From assembly GCF_003390325.1 (NCBI RefSeq), contig NZ_QUOK01000014.1, positions 42,423 through 106,422 on the forward strand: a stretch of DNA of 64,000 nt, written 5' to 3'. The first letter of the stretch is position 1; each line of letters starts with the position of its first letter. The translations under genes and the position numbers were made by a program. The notes under the pieces were generated by a model. It was given only the letters and a program-made list of their open reading frames with translations, did no database searches and was not told the origin of the DNA. This document shows positions 25,898 through 35,552 of this stretch, piece by piece. This stretch comes from Rhodohalobacter sp. SW132. GTDB taxonomy: Bacteria; Bacteroidota; Rhodothermia; Balneolales; Balneolaceae.

Positions 25898-26662
25898 TCA
25901 TTTAGATAATTCGTGTAATTGTTGATCTCTGATTGTTGCCTGTATTGGAATTTTCCCATTGTTTTCCCACAGAATTATTGCTATAGAACCCTCTTTAAAA
26001 CTTTTTTCAAAGTCATAAATTTCAAGATATACACTTCCATCTATTAAGAGTGCAAAATAATAGTCAAAACATATGATTTTGAATTCATACTCTCTATTTA
26101 ATTCCATTATAAATTCTTTACTGCATATATCATTCTGAAACTGTCCGTTTAATACTTTATCAAAAAAAATTTTGCCTTTCTCTTGCCTGAATCTGTATCG
26201 GTTATAAAAATCACGGTATCGAAAGCCGAATTGTAGTTCCCTGAAATTTGATATTCGCTTTACATAAAATTTCCATTCAAAATTCCGCCAAATATGTTCT
26301 TCCGGCTTTAAATAGTAGTATACCCACTTATCATCTCCGGTAGCTGAAACATTAACATTCAAGTTTCCTGCATTATCCATTTCAACATCATCACCCGGTG
26401 CCTCATAATTATCAATTATAGTAACACTTCTGCCGTCTTTTAACTGCTGTCTGTCCTTCCAGCGGCTCTTAACTTTCGTCCAGTTTTCTGAATGATAAAT
26501 CCAGGATGATTGTACATTCCCGACCCGTTGCGGGTAAAGTATGGCTAATTTTGTGAAACTGGATTTACGGTGTTTTTTAATTGCCAATTGCATTTTAAAA
26601 TCTTGAGCATTTTCACGTAAAATGCGCATCAACGTTTTAAATTTTCTTTTAATAATGTTCAT
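25898..26662 (-). CDS. Unknown protein with concanavalin/DUF1080-like fold
   Basis: I chose the ATG at 26660-26662 (MNIIKRKFKTLMRILREN) over the longer frame starting at 26770, whose extra 36 residues look like translated leader. The result has 254 residues. A basic N-terminal helix is followed, from about residue 60, by beta-rich sequence (WKFYVKRISNFRELQFGFRYRD, DYYFALLIDGSVYLEIYDFE) like the jelly-roll of DUF1080/LamG proteins, which bind or cleave sugars. No signal peptide. It lies between the BNR_4 protein and the pyruvyltransferase on the same strand, with gaps of over 200 bp, so operon status is uncertain. Confidence 0.65.
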   Translation of the reverse strand: MNIIKRKFKTLMRILRENAQDFKMQLAIKKHRKSSFTKLAILYPQRVGNVQSSWIYHSENWTKVKSRWKDRQQLKDGRSVTIIDNYEAPGDDVEMDNAGNLNVNVSATGDDKWVYYYLKPEEHIWRNFEWKFYVKRISNFRELQFGFRYRDFYNRYRFRQEKGKIFFDKVLNGQFQNDICSKEFIMELNREYEFKIICFDYYFALLIDGSVYLEIYDFEKSFKEGSIAIILWENNGKIPIQATIRDQQLHELSK

Positions 26663-26891
26663 AAAATAATCTTGTGAATTAAATCTGCAACTTGCTGCTT
26701 GAAGCATTCGAAGAAGGTTAAGGACACCCGACAGCCGGCACCACGGGATTCCTTCGGAACAACCCCCCAAAAGGGTAGCCGACAGATGGTTATTTTAAAG
26801 ACTTCTCGAAAATAAAATTCCTGGAACGATCAAAAGCTACTTAAAACAAGTTTTATCGAAGAGTACATTTTTCCCTGCTCCTGAGATAATC

Positions 26892-28067
26892 TTAAGTAGA
26901 AATAATGGATTCAACCCTTTGCCACATATTTTCAACTTCCTTTTTTTGACGTGTGGCATGTATTTGAAGCTTATCACGGAGCTGTTTGTTTTTTTCGGGT
27001 GCAAGAAATTCATTAATCTTATCAGTAATTTCCTGGCTGCTCAATCCTGGTGATATGAGGTATTCTTTACAATCATATGCATCAAAAAGCTCTTCATATT
27101 TGTGCGCCCACGAACTTGCCAGTGAGGGTGTTGCCTGGCTCAATGAACTGATAAGAGAGTGATAGCGAAAACCGATATTAGCGTAACAAGAGCCCAAAAA
27201 ACCCTTACTTATTATTCCATCTTCATTAAATACTTTGATATCCTTATCAAGCTGACTAAGCAGGGTTTTTACTAATCTGTCATCATTAACTTCATGTAGA
27301 ATTATTACCGGTTCAAGGTCGTTCGCTCTTACAGTCTGTATACATTCTACAAGAAAGTCGATGTACTGATTGGCTATGGTAGCATCCGTTTTATCCTGCA
27401 TTCGGGCATTTGGAACTACTGCAACCCTTTTTGACCATATTTCTGAATTTGATGGAGTAGGTCCCTCAAGTAAATGGGTTACGTCAGGGCATATTTCAAT
27501 CTTAGCGGGATCAATTCCTAATTCTAATATGTAGTTTTCAGAAATAGCTTCCCGGGGAAATACAAAGTCAAATAGTTCTAAAAGGTTTTTTGCATGTTTT
27601 CGAACTTCAGGATCTTCGAATGGACCAAGTGCCTGTGGCATTAGTATCAGTTTGATGCCTTTTTCACGAAGTGTTTTATAGTATTCAGCACGTTTAATCA
27701 TCCGGTTTGGGGACCACTTATCACCATATGCATACCCTGAACAATCTAAAAGAGCCACTTGATGGCTGGAATTGATATATCCGATTTTTCGTAATACAGA
27801 TGGAGGCAAGAGGGAAAGAAAAATTCCACGTTTGGCCACCGATAAAAATTTACTCAGGGATCGTCTATGGAATATTTCACCAATCTCATCCTTACCCGGC
27901 AGAGATGTCAGCTGCAATAATTCGGGTAAATTTTCTTGCCCTCTGATTTTTAGATCAGTCGATATGCTGAGTGCATAATGCGGTTCAATTCGCTCCGCCA
28001 CTGAGCGAAGAGTCAACTCATCTCCTTTATTTTTTAACACTGGTCCTAAAATCTCTACACTTTTCAT
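26892..28067 (-). CDS. Polysaccharide pyruvyltransferase family protein
   Basis: A 391-residue protein of the CsaB/WcaK family. Visible elements: the N-terminal GPVLKNKGDELTLRSV, the central KLILMPQALGPF, FVFPREAISENYI and PDVTHLL, and the donor-side NIGFRYHSLISSLSQATPSLASSW. Family members move a pyruvyl group from PEP to a sugar and form a ketal, which adds negative charge, although some relatives are glycosyltransferase-like. This protein fits the anionic decorating theme of the locus. The ATG start is clear. A 1.3-kb gap lies upstream. Confidence 0.85.
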   Translation of the reverse strand: MKSVEILGPVLKNKGDELTLRSVAERIEPHYALSISTDLKIRGQENLPELLQLTSLPGKDEIGEIFHRRSLSKFLSVAKRGIFLSLLPPSVLRKIGYINSSHQVALLDCSGYAYGDKWSPNRMIKRAEYYKTLREKGIKLILMPQALGPFEDPEVRKHAKNLLELFDFVFPREAISENYILELGIDPAKIEICPDVTHLLEGPTPSNSEIWSKRVAVVPNARMQDKTDATIANQYIDFLVECIQTVRANDLEPVIILHEVNDDRLVKTLLSQLDKDIKVFNEDGIISKGFLGSCYANIGFRYHSLISSLSQATPSLASSWAHKYEELFDAYDCKEYLISPGLSSQEITDKINEFLAPEKNKQLRDKLQIHATRQKKEVENMWQRVESIIST

Positions 28068-28499
28068 TCTTTTGCCAACAATTATTTAATTTATTTTCTA
28101 TTTTTTCTCAAGCAAGCCAGTGATATAGGCGGTGAAACGTTTTAAATAGCTGAAGCATATAATATCGATTCCAGCAAAAGCGCGGTAAATAATACCGCCC
28201 AGCTTTTAACTGCGGCCAATCTTTTTACCCGGGATCAATAAAAACTGATTTTATTTAAGCTATTTATATATAAAGATTACCTTGATAAGTTTCCGAACCC
28301 GATTTTGATCCTGAGTGCACCCATTAATTTTAAGCCATCTTAATTGCGAATGGGGTACAATGGCAAATAATTATACTTTAATGTGTATTAGGCCTGTATC
28401 ACTTGTCCAAATCACAAAAAAATGCTGTTGAATCACCCTAAACCTAAGCTTTTACTGGCTGTGAAGAATGTAACATTATTTGCCTAAATTATGCATATG

Positions 28500-28760
28500 G
28501 CAGAGCGGTTTAATTTTACGAAGCTGGTAACCAACCTGGCACAGGTAAGAATTCTAACCGCATTAACAGCTGGGCGCATCTTGTCACTTTACTGATTTGC
28601 CAATACTCAAAGCTTAATTCCCTTCATGAAGAGTAAATTGGACTGTAATTAGCCAGTGGAAACCTCAATTATATTGGAGTGGCCCGTGTCCGAAAATCGG
28701 ATCAGCACATCTTAATTTCGATAAAATATTGAGTTGAATCATCCCCTAACGCTTGAGAAG
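28500..28760 (+). pseudogene. Decayed IS4-like transposase fragment
   Basis: Translated from 28570, one frame reads SWAHLVTLLICQYSKLNSLHE, a stop, then LASGNLNYIGVARVRKSDQ, interrupted by two stop codons. This pattern (SWxHLVxLLFCQLSKxxSLRE followed by GxLNHLGxxxxPKRSTL) is the N-terminal region of IS4-type transposases common in the FCB group. The catalytic part beyond 28760 is not recognisable and the upstream part is out of frame, so this is a dead remnant. No clear terminal repeats were found. The assignment rests on pattern memory, not alignment. Confidence 0.4.
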
Positions 28761-29074
28761 TATACGGTAGCATTAGGGCGGGTATTGATCAATTTGCCCA
28801 GAACTATCAAACCTACTGAGAGATCAAGAATTCCCCTAAAGTGATCAAACTGCTCTATAACCGATAGAAGCAATTGCTCATCTCATTTACAGTTTGGCAT
28901 GGATAAAAAAATATGGAACATCTTATTTATTATTGAATTCTAAGTGTACATACACAATAGAATTAGATCAGCATTAATTTAAATTTCAGCTGTGTGGTAT
29001 TTGTTTTTTTAAGATCAGTAGAGCACACGACTGCACATCAGGTCTGGACAATCATCACCGGTAGTTCTGCACCC

Positions 29075-29130
29075 ATTGATATCCTATATACTCAAAGTCC
29101 ATATTGATATCCTATATACTCAAAGTCCAT
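29075..29130. repeat. Perfect 28-bp tandem duplication
   Basis: The unit starting ATTGATATCC and ending AAAGTCCAT is repeated twice without mismatch (29075-29102 and 29103-29130). It is not in a gene and probably arose by slippage or by excision or insertion of mobile DNA. Two units are too few to call an array. Confidence 0.85.
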
Positions 29131-29395
29131 GATGTTCATATGGATCCCTGAGCGAAAATAGAGAATCAGAGCTTACAAATCGTAACTTACGCGCCTTGAA
29201 TTCTAAAGTCAGCAGTATTGTGTCAAAAGCAGGTGTTCAGTTTGACATCATCGGATGAGTCACACATGAATTAGATATTCACTCATGGCGACTCAATTTT
29301 GAAATAACTTTTCCGATGATTTGAAACAACAACTTTACCAGGAATCATTAATTGCTCCTATAACCGCATGTTCCAGGATCTCATAATTTCTGAAT

Positions 29396-30298
29396 ATGAT
29401 TAAAACCATCAAAAAAGGAATAAAATCTTCGTTTGAAATCATCGGCTATGAGCTGAAGCAAAAGCAGCGGAACGGCAGCAAAACCATGCGAAAGAGCTCT
29501 CTACCTGTTATGTACGATGATGTTATTGAAGCACTGCACTGCCAGCGTGGGGGCACACAGGTTTCTTTTACGTGCCCGATTCAAAAGTGCGTACACAGAA
29601 CGGGGTTAAATTTTTTTGAAAAAAGCTGGCACCCTTTTGTTGAGGTTTTAAAGGAGTATGAGACAGATAATGATCTGACATATGGAAACTCCATTCTGAA
29701 AAAATTCTATGAAAGGTGGCAGCCACGGTCAGCAGCAGAAGCACTGGTCGGTATAGAACCGGCTCCTGTTGTATTAAAAAGGTTACCTCCCCACTTGGTC
29801 TATCTCACTCCGTGGAGTTCACGCACTCCGAAACGAATGGATAAAATCGTAAGATCCTGGCATAAGGGAGATGATATTGAACATGGCAAGCCACATTTTT
29901 CGATTGAGGAACATGGATTCCGAGATTACGGCCCTGTTTCAGATGAAAAGGGACAATTAGAGTTCGATAGACTGATTAATGTATATCGGTCTATTTCAGA
30001 AAGCGGGTACGATCGGTCCCATGGAGATATAGAGGTTCTGGTTTTAAAGCGGGGAGAGGAATTCAGATTCATTAACAAAGGGGGCGGGTACCACAGAGCT
30101 GCGGCGATGGCTGCATTGGGTCATAAAACAGTTCCGGCTAAATTTTTTGATCCATGGATCATCACCCTGGAAGATATTGAATACTGGCCCCAGGTACGTA
30201 CAGGAGTATGGGGCAAGGAGGAGGCAGAAAACTATTTTCATCACTTGTTCGATTTTAATAATCGTGAATGGGCAAAAAGAGTGGGTTTAATGGCTTAA
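29396..30298 (+). CDS. Hypothetical protein with ParB/sulfiredoxin-like segment
   Basis: A 300-residue protein I do not recognise as a family. The N terminus is basic (MIKTIKKGIKSSFEIIGYELKQK). The C-terminal part has VLVLKRGEEFRFINKGGGYHRAAAMAALGHKTVPAKF, close to the ParB/Srx pattern of a nucleotide-binding GxHR site. Proteins of this type occur in O-antigen and capsule loci with unknown role, possibly kinases or regulators. It is on the plus strand between two large noncoding repeat stretches, so it looks like a stand-alone cassette. Confidence 0.7.
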   Translation: MIKTIKKGIKSSFEIIGYELKQKQRNGSKTMRKSSLPVMYDDVIEALHCQRGGTQVSFTCPIQKCVHRTGLNFFEKSWHPFVEVLKEYETDNDLTYGNSILKKFYERWQPRSAAEALVGIEPAPVVLKRLPPHLVYLTPWSSRTPKRMDKIVRSWHKGDDIEHGKPHFSIEEHGFRDYGPVSDEKGQLEFDRLINVYRSISESGYDRSHGDIEVLVLKRGEEFRFINKGGGYHRAAAMAALGHKTVPAKFFDPWIITLEDIEYWPQVRTGVWGKEEAENYFHHLFDFNNREWAKRVGLMA

Positions 30299-31304
30299 TT
30301 ATAGAAGTGAAAGTTACGGAGTTCGAATGATGCCGTGCCTATGGCGCTTCTTTAAAAATGGGCCTGCCTGCACCTCAGGGATTCACCTTGTAAACCTCTG
30401 GGGCTTTTATGCTGCCCCGGAACGAGGCTGGCTTGTAACCATCAAAAGGTGAATGCATTTGATTGCGTTGAATAATCCGAACCTAAAAAATAATAATGCT
30501 CAACACACACGATGTGTAGCCTAAAGAACTGTATGTAAATAGATCTGTGTTAAAGGCTAAAATCCAAGCACCCTCGGTGCGTCATATCCGTAGCCCCAGG
30601 CCACTGCGTAGCGGTGGCCTGGGGTTAAGAGCTAATATGAAAATTGGGAGCGCCGTAGGTGCGTTATATCCGTAGTCCAGTACGACGACCAACCCACCAT
30701 TACCCAAAATATATTTTATTGAAATCAGAGCTCGAATGATGCCGCACCTACGGCGCTTATTATTAATGAGGCCTCCGTATACCCCACGAAAATGCTTCGC
30801 ATTCCCGTGGGGCTTTTACGGATATGCCGCCCCGAAACGGGGCTGGTTACACCCCATGAAAAGGTGAACACCATTGAATGAATCGAATAATTTGAACCTT
30901 TAAATCTGAGTTCGCTTGTAAAATCTGAATATAAATATAAAAGCCCGCCTTCTTTTTGGGAGACTTCTTCTTGAATAATTTGAAAAGATTATGAATCGAA
31001 CTAAGGTTCTAAAATAATGCTGAACTGAACAATGTGGGCCTGAAAAACGGTTCGAAAATATATCTGAGTAAGAGACAATAAACCAAGCATCTTAGGTGCG
31101 GCATATCCGTAGGCCAAGTACACTGCGAAGCGGCGGCCATGGATTACTTTAATAAAACTTATTTTGTAGCCACTACACCTCCAAATTGAGGAACATGAGC
31201 TGAAATTGCTCTCGTTTTTGATTATTTCCTCAGCGAATATGCCTTTTCTGTTTTAGAATCACTACTTTCACTATTCAATAAAAAGAATTGAATATTTGAT
31301 TGGT
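30299..31304. repeat. 1-kb mosaic of palindromic intergenic repeats
   Basis: This gap consists of several copies of two modules. One reads GCACC-T-AGGTGCG-CATATCCGTAG and occurs around 30330, 30570, 30650, 30740 and 31090. The other is a hairpin such as CCCCAGGCCAC / GTGGCCTGGGG (30594-30624, 11-bp stem) or CCCCACG / CGTGGGG with a nested AATGC/GCATT (30782-30812). An outer module (CTGAGTTCG at 30906 to AATCGAACTAAGGTT at 31008) is embedded. The same set appears in inverted orientation at 48735-49566. No coding potential; transcripts would be highly structured. Confidence 0.75.
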
Positions 31305-32342
31305 ATGGGGAAGAGGCAGGTTACGTTGCACCTGGGAATGTCAAAAACCGGAACTACATTTTTGCAAAAGGTATTCTTTCCGAAACTGCAGAGTGTCAAT
31401 TTTAAAAATCAGCCGCGTACCGATATTATCGAAGGCGGTCCCTATCAGGGGTTGCTGGCACGTGCATTTAAGCGATCCCCTTATATTTGGGATGAGATTG
31501 GGGATCAACTATTCGGTGAATTATTTGACGGGCTGGAGCCTGGCAGTTTACCTGAACAGATCCTTATTTCTGATCAATCAGCCGGACCCGCAATGACGGA
31601 ACATGAGCCGTATACAGGTTCATACTGGGAAAAAGAACGTAAAGATCCATTTCTGCTGGCAAATCATCTAAAATGTTTTATAGAAGAAGCCAAAAGGTGG
31701 GGGATCACAAATGTTCAGGTTCTGCTTGTTTTCAGGCGGCAAGATGAATGGATCGCCTCAAAATATGCACAAAGATCTGATCGGCTGGAACATGCTTCTC
31801 AAGAGCATTTTGAGGAACGGATACGCTATACTTTGAGTCGTTCAGCCGGTTACTTCACTGACGGAATTGTATTAGACTACAACCGCCTCTGCCATCAACT
31901 CACAGAAGCAGTTGGGAAATACAATTTGTTGATGGTTCCCTACGAATGGCTTCAGCAAGATAAGGCCGGGTTTCTCACCTCTATTTCAAAATTTATTTCA
32001 GATGAAAATGGATACGATACAGAAACAGAATCAGTGAGAAGAATTTTGAAGTCAGGTAAAAATCAAAAGAAAAATGTGCGTTCTTTATCTGAAAACACAT
32101 GGGAACTGCGCCAAAATCATAGTGACATTCCATCCATTCGCCTTCGGCCCGCCAGGATATGGAATGCTCTGGGACTTCCATCGGAAATTTCACTTTCAAT
32201 GAAAACTTTGAAGAAACCTGAAGTGATTGTTTTGAAGGAATCGATGAGAAATGAGATAATTAATGTATACAAAGCCAGCAATCGGGCTCTATCTGAAAAA
32301 TTAGGACTGGATTTGGCTAGATATGGTTACTATAGTTCGTGA
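31305..32342 (+). CDS. Sulfotransferase-like protein
   Basis: The ATG at 31305 (MGKRQVTLHLGMSKTGTTFLQ) gives 345 residues; a TTG at 31296 is less likely. The P-loop LGMSKTGTTFLQ at residues 10-21 is the PAPS-binding loop of sulfotransferases, and VLLVFRRQDEWIASKYAQ fits the 3'-phosphate motif. The length is typical. It is flanked on both sides by repeat modules, so it also looks like a cassette. It probably sulfates a sugar in the cytoplasm. Confidence 0.82.
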   Translation: MGKRQVTLHLGMSKTGTTFLQKVFFPKLQSVNFKNQPRTDIIEGGPYQGLLARAFKRSPYIWDEIGDQLFGELFDGLEPGSLPEQILISDQSAGPAMTEHEPYTGSYWEKERKDPFLLANHLKCFIEEAKRWGITNVQVLLVFRRQDEWIASKYAQRSDRLEHASQEHFEERIRYTLSRSAGYFTDGIVLDYNRLCHQLTEAVGKYNLLMVPYEWLQQDKAGFLTSISKFISDENGYDTETESVRRILKSGKNQKKNVRSLSENTWELRQNHSDIPSIRLRPARIWNALGLPSEISLSMKTLKKPEVIVLKESMRNEIINVYKASNRALSEKLGLDLARYGYYSS

Positions 32343-32820
32343 TAATATTAGTGACTCTACCATCGAGAGGCTGTGAGAATTTACGTACTCATTTGTTGGC
32401 ATTATTTATTTTTTAAGGTGTCAAAGCTTGTATTGAAGCTCCCGGCGGAAGAGGACAGGGGTGGGTCAGAATGGCTGGAAGCATTGAATGTACAACAAAC
32501 CTTCATTTACTTAGGCACAATTTCTTTGGAAAACAATTTTCTCACAGCCTATCAAAGGGGGAGTTATCCTTTGAGGCTGTTCCAAATGTATTCACTGAAA
32601 TCTCAAAACCTAAAGACCTTAAGCAGGCTATGAATGGATTAATGAGCTCCCCTCCATATGGAGTGTATTTGCGACATAGGGAGGGGCCGGGGGTGGGTCA
32701 AAAGACCGGGCGCTCAAATACAACTCATAAACTTAATTTAGTTAGGCGCTGATTAATGGGTATCCACTTTTTGAACAGACTCGGAATTAGACCATATAAG
32801 ATTAAACGGGAAAACCCCGA
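32343..32820. repeat. MITE-like element and G-rich remnants behind GT2 gene
   Basis: The MITE-like element 32368-32550 starts AGGCTGTGAGAATTTAC and ends TTTCTCACAGCCT, and its inside (TTTTTTAAGGTGTCAAAGCTTG, GGGTGGGTCAGAA, TTCTTTGGAAAACA) matches the copy at 11816-12025. Further on come GGGAGGGGCCGGGGG and GTGGGTCAAAAGACCGG. The short frames in it are chance. It lies directly beyond the 3' end of the GT2 gene at 32821, exactly as the sister copy lies beyond the paralogous gene at 12084. Confidence 0.7.
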
Positions 32821-33666
32821 TCAGGTAAGAAAAACGAGCAGATTTTTCAAAGCTTTCATAGGCTTCAGAATTGCACTGCCTAACTTGTGTGAGTATGAGT
32901 TCTTATAGACCGAAATAGTCCTCATATGCTGCTGAATCTGTTTCTCTCTTTCGTAAATGACATCCCGGATATGATTTTTAAAAAGAGATTCATGCTTTTC
33001 TGTGAGATACTTCATGATTTCAGGTCGTATACAAACATCCCGGTCGTATTGAGAATTTTCAATATTTCTGTAGTAAAAAAGATATTCCGGGATTGAATAT
33101 ACGATCCAACCCTGTTTGGTCACGTTTATAGCAAACTCCCAATCTTCAAATCCGGGGATCTCTTCATCATAGCCGCTTGCATCTTCCCAGCATTTAAACC
33201 TGAAGAGCAGAGATGCATTGGCCTTATTACCAATAATAAATGATGATGAATCACCCCCCTCTTTTATCGCACGTTTTTGATGATCCTTATATATCCGGGT
33301 GATATAAGAGGTAACCATTCCGACCTGGGGCCTTTCGTTTAAAATATCAACACTCTTTTCCAGAAATGTCGGATCGAACTTATCATCGGCATCCAGGGTA
33401 AGAATATACTCACCGCTGCTCCGTTCAATTCCATAATTTCTTGCAGAGGCTGGCCCGCCATTCTCTTTTTTTAGAACAGTGGCTTTTGGATGATCGATTT
33501 TTTCGAGCTTTTTGATAGTAGACTTCTCATCGGACCCGTCATCAACAATAATAATTTCAAAATTTTGATAGGTCTGTTCCAGAATGCACTCAACGGCATC
33601 ATGAATAAACCTGCCATCATTGTAGCAGGGTATGATAACACTTACTAAATTGGCATTCCGGTTCAT
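32821..33666 (-). CDS. GT2 family glycosyltransferase, paralogue of 12084-13022
   Basis: A 281-residue GT-A enzyme with VSVIIPCYNDGRFIHDAV, IIIVDDGSDEKS and LTLDADDKFDP. It aligns along its full length with the protein at 12084-13022, including EDWEFAINVTKQGW and YSIPEYLFYYR, but lacks the Lys/Pro-rich tail of that paralogue. Both genes face the same way and each ends next to a MITE-like element, so gene and repeat were probably duplicated together. Donor and acceptor are unknown. Confidence 0.9.
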   Translation of the reverse strand: MNRNANLVSVIIPCYNDGRFIHDAVECILEQTYQNFEIIIVDDGSDEKSTIKKLEKIDHPKATVLKKENGGPASARNYGIERSSGEYILTLDADDKFDPTFLEKSVDILNERPQVGMVTSYITRIYKDHQKRAIKEGGDSSSFIIGNKANASLLFRFKCWEDASGYDEEIPGFEDWEFAINVTKQGWIVYSIPEYLFYYRNIENSQYDRDVCIRPEIMKYLTEKHESLFKNHIRDVIYEREKQIQQHMRTISVYKNSYSHKLGSAILKPMKALKNLLVFLT

Positions 33667-34778
33667 GGTATAGTTTAGAAATTCAAAAAGTGGTCAGATT
33701 CAGATTGAGTCATTTTTCTCAAATAAACCCTGAGTAAAAACGCAAAATCCGGTAGAAATCGATAGCTGATCTTAAATGGTTGTATACACTATGAGAGTGC
33801 ACAAAATGTGTTACTGTGATAGCTGAGGTATGTTAATAATGTTGTATGCTGAGATTTATATAATGTTCCATTCAATTAGAATAATTTCTGCCTGCGATAA
33901 AACCTTCCGGTGACACCGTAATCGTTCAGAGAAAAATTAAAATGGAAAATGAGCAAGTAAAGTCCGGAAGGGGCCTTCAATTAGAGAATTTATCATCTCT
34001 AACGTGCAATTTCCTGTCAGCGGGGAGATCGGCAGAACACGTTCCTCCTTTATAGACAGTATCATGATGTTTCCAATAATATCTATTGAGCAATTTGTAT
34101 TTAATTCAGGATACATATGTTACAAAAAACGCATTGAATATTATGTATCTCACGGGTGAAACAGACTTCTTGGAAGCACGAAATTTAAGGCGTGCAGAAG
34201 ACTTTGATATCAGAAGGCTCCATTCAAACATTAAATATCAAATAGCCTGTCTTAATAAACAAAATAAATCCTTTCAACATTTGGATTTAATTTGTTGACA
34301 GATGATATATTTCTGCCCCTTCTATTTGGGATTTTTATAACCATCATAAATTTAATTTGAATATAAAAAAAACACGTGTTTGAGTAACATTAGAATTGGG
34401 GTTTCAGGTTATTTCTAAATCTTGTTACCTGTTGGGCTGTAAATGGTTTTAGTCCTTCCCCGGTTTTTATCAATGGTTAAGTATCCACTGAGAGTTAAGC
34501 ACTGGATGAGTTCCCATTCGCAATAGGTTGATACGGTATGTCCCGATTTTTTCGAAGTACTCAACCAATGCCATAACCCCTGAGCAAGATCCACGGCTAT
34601 GCAGCACCCTGAAAATTAATTCACTTTTGCAGGGTATGATTTTATCATTTTTGAGCAAGGGGAACAGTGTATTATAATATTCTTTATTAATTAATTTTAA
34701 CTACAAACAGTCTGAAAAAAAGTAGTCTTTACGTATGAGATAGATAAATTCATCATCATATTGCAAAACTATTTAATT
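33667..34778. other. AT-rich intergenic, no supported gene
   Basis: 1.1 kb between the divergent GT2 gene and rfbF. It has short frames (34086-34298 plus, 34470-34658 minus) without start signals, codon bias or recognisable similarity. I see none of the repeat modules here. The promoter of the CDP-hexose operon should lie near its right end. A decayed gene is possible. Confidence 0.45.
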
Positions 34779-35552
34779 ATGAAAGCTATAATATTAGCGG
34801 GCGGACACGGGACAAGGTTAAGTGAGGAGACACAAGTCAGGCCAAAACCGATGGTTGAAATCGGTAATAAGCCTATCCTTTGGCACATTATGAAGATTTA
34901 CTCCTTTCATGGAGTGAATGAGTTTATAATCTGCTGCGGATATAAGGGGGAGATCATTAAGGAGTATTTTGCAAATTACTATTTGCACCAGTCAGATGTT
35001 ACGTTTGACATGGAGAATAACGAGATGAAAGTTCACCATAATAAAGCTGAGCCATGGAAAGTAACTCTGGTGAATACTGGGCTGAATACGATGACCGGCG
35101 GAAGAATAAAAAGAGTAAAAGAACTCATCGGAGGTGAACCTTTTCACCTGACGTACGGGGATGGAGTCAGCAATATTGATATCGGTAAGTTGGTTGACTT
35201 TCACAAATCCAACGACATGCTGGCTACATTAACTGCAGTACAGCCACCGGGACGATTTGGTACATTTACATTGAAAAAAGAGCAAACGGTTATAAAGAAT
35301 TTCAGGGAAAAACCTAAAGATGATAGTGCCTGGGTGAATGGAGGATTTTTTGTACTCGAACCGAAGGTGATTGATTATATAACAGATGATTCAACAGTCT
35401 GGGAGCAGGAGCCTTTAACGAGATTAGCAAATGAAGGACAACTTGGAGCTTACAGGCACCACGGTTTCTGGCAGCCCATGGATACGCTGCGGGATAAAAT
35501 GTATCTTGAAAGTAAGTGGGAAGAGGGAGCTCCCTGGCGGATATGGAAATAA
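34779..35552 (+). CDS. rfbF: Glucose-1-phosphate cytidylyltransferase
   Basis: The ATG at 34779 gives [19 protein letters not shown], the nucleotidyltransferase signature, followed by [19 protein letters not shown]; 257 residues, normal for RfbF. Later motifs [17 protein letters not shown] and NGGFFVLEP are typical of the CDP-glucose enzyme. It joins CTP and glucose-1-phosphate to CDP-glucose in the cytoplasm. It is the first gene of a four-gene plus-strand operon; the next gene overlaps it by 10 nt. Confidence 0.95.
   Translation: MKAIILAGGHGTRLSEETQVRPKPMVEIGNKPILWHIMKIYSFHGVNEFIICCGYKGEIIKEYFANYYLHQSDVTFDMENNEMKVHHNKAEPWKVTLVNTGLNTMTGGRIKRVKELIGGEPFHLTYGDGVSNIDIGKLVDFHKSNDMLATLTAVQPPGRFGTFTLKKEQTVIKNFREKPKDDSAWVNGGFFVLEPKVIDYITDDSTVWEQEPLTRLANEGQLGAYRHHGFWQPMDTLRDKMYLESKWEEGAPWRIWK

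Larger units (their letters stand above)
28068..29395. other. Large AT-rich gap with transposase remains and a tandem repeat
   Basis: 1.33 kb without an intact gene between divergent genes. It contains translated traces of a transposase (28570-28730) and a perfect 28-bp tandem duplication (29075-29130), each annotated separately. The rest (28080-28480 and 29140-29390) has scattered stops in every frame and shows nothing I recognise. It looks like decayed mobile DNA. Confidence 0.5.

Noticed and set aside
29075..29130. Possible CRISPR-like array
   Set aside because: Only two 28-bp units directly adjacent, without spacers; no cas genes in the window.
32373..32752. Two overlapping plus-strand frames (86 and 93 codons)
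   Set aside because: They lie within the MITE-like element, and the sister element at 11816 does not keep the frames.
34086..34298. Small plus-strand frame with a TTG start (70 codons)
   Set aside because: No similarity, no ribosome site and located in AT-rich DNA; could be a remnant but not supportable.
34470..34658. Small minus-strand frame of 62 codons upstream of rfbF
   Set aside because: No recognisable motif; probably chance, although a decayed gene cannot be excluded.
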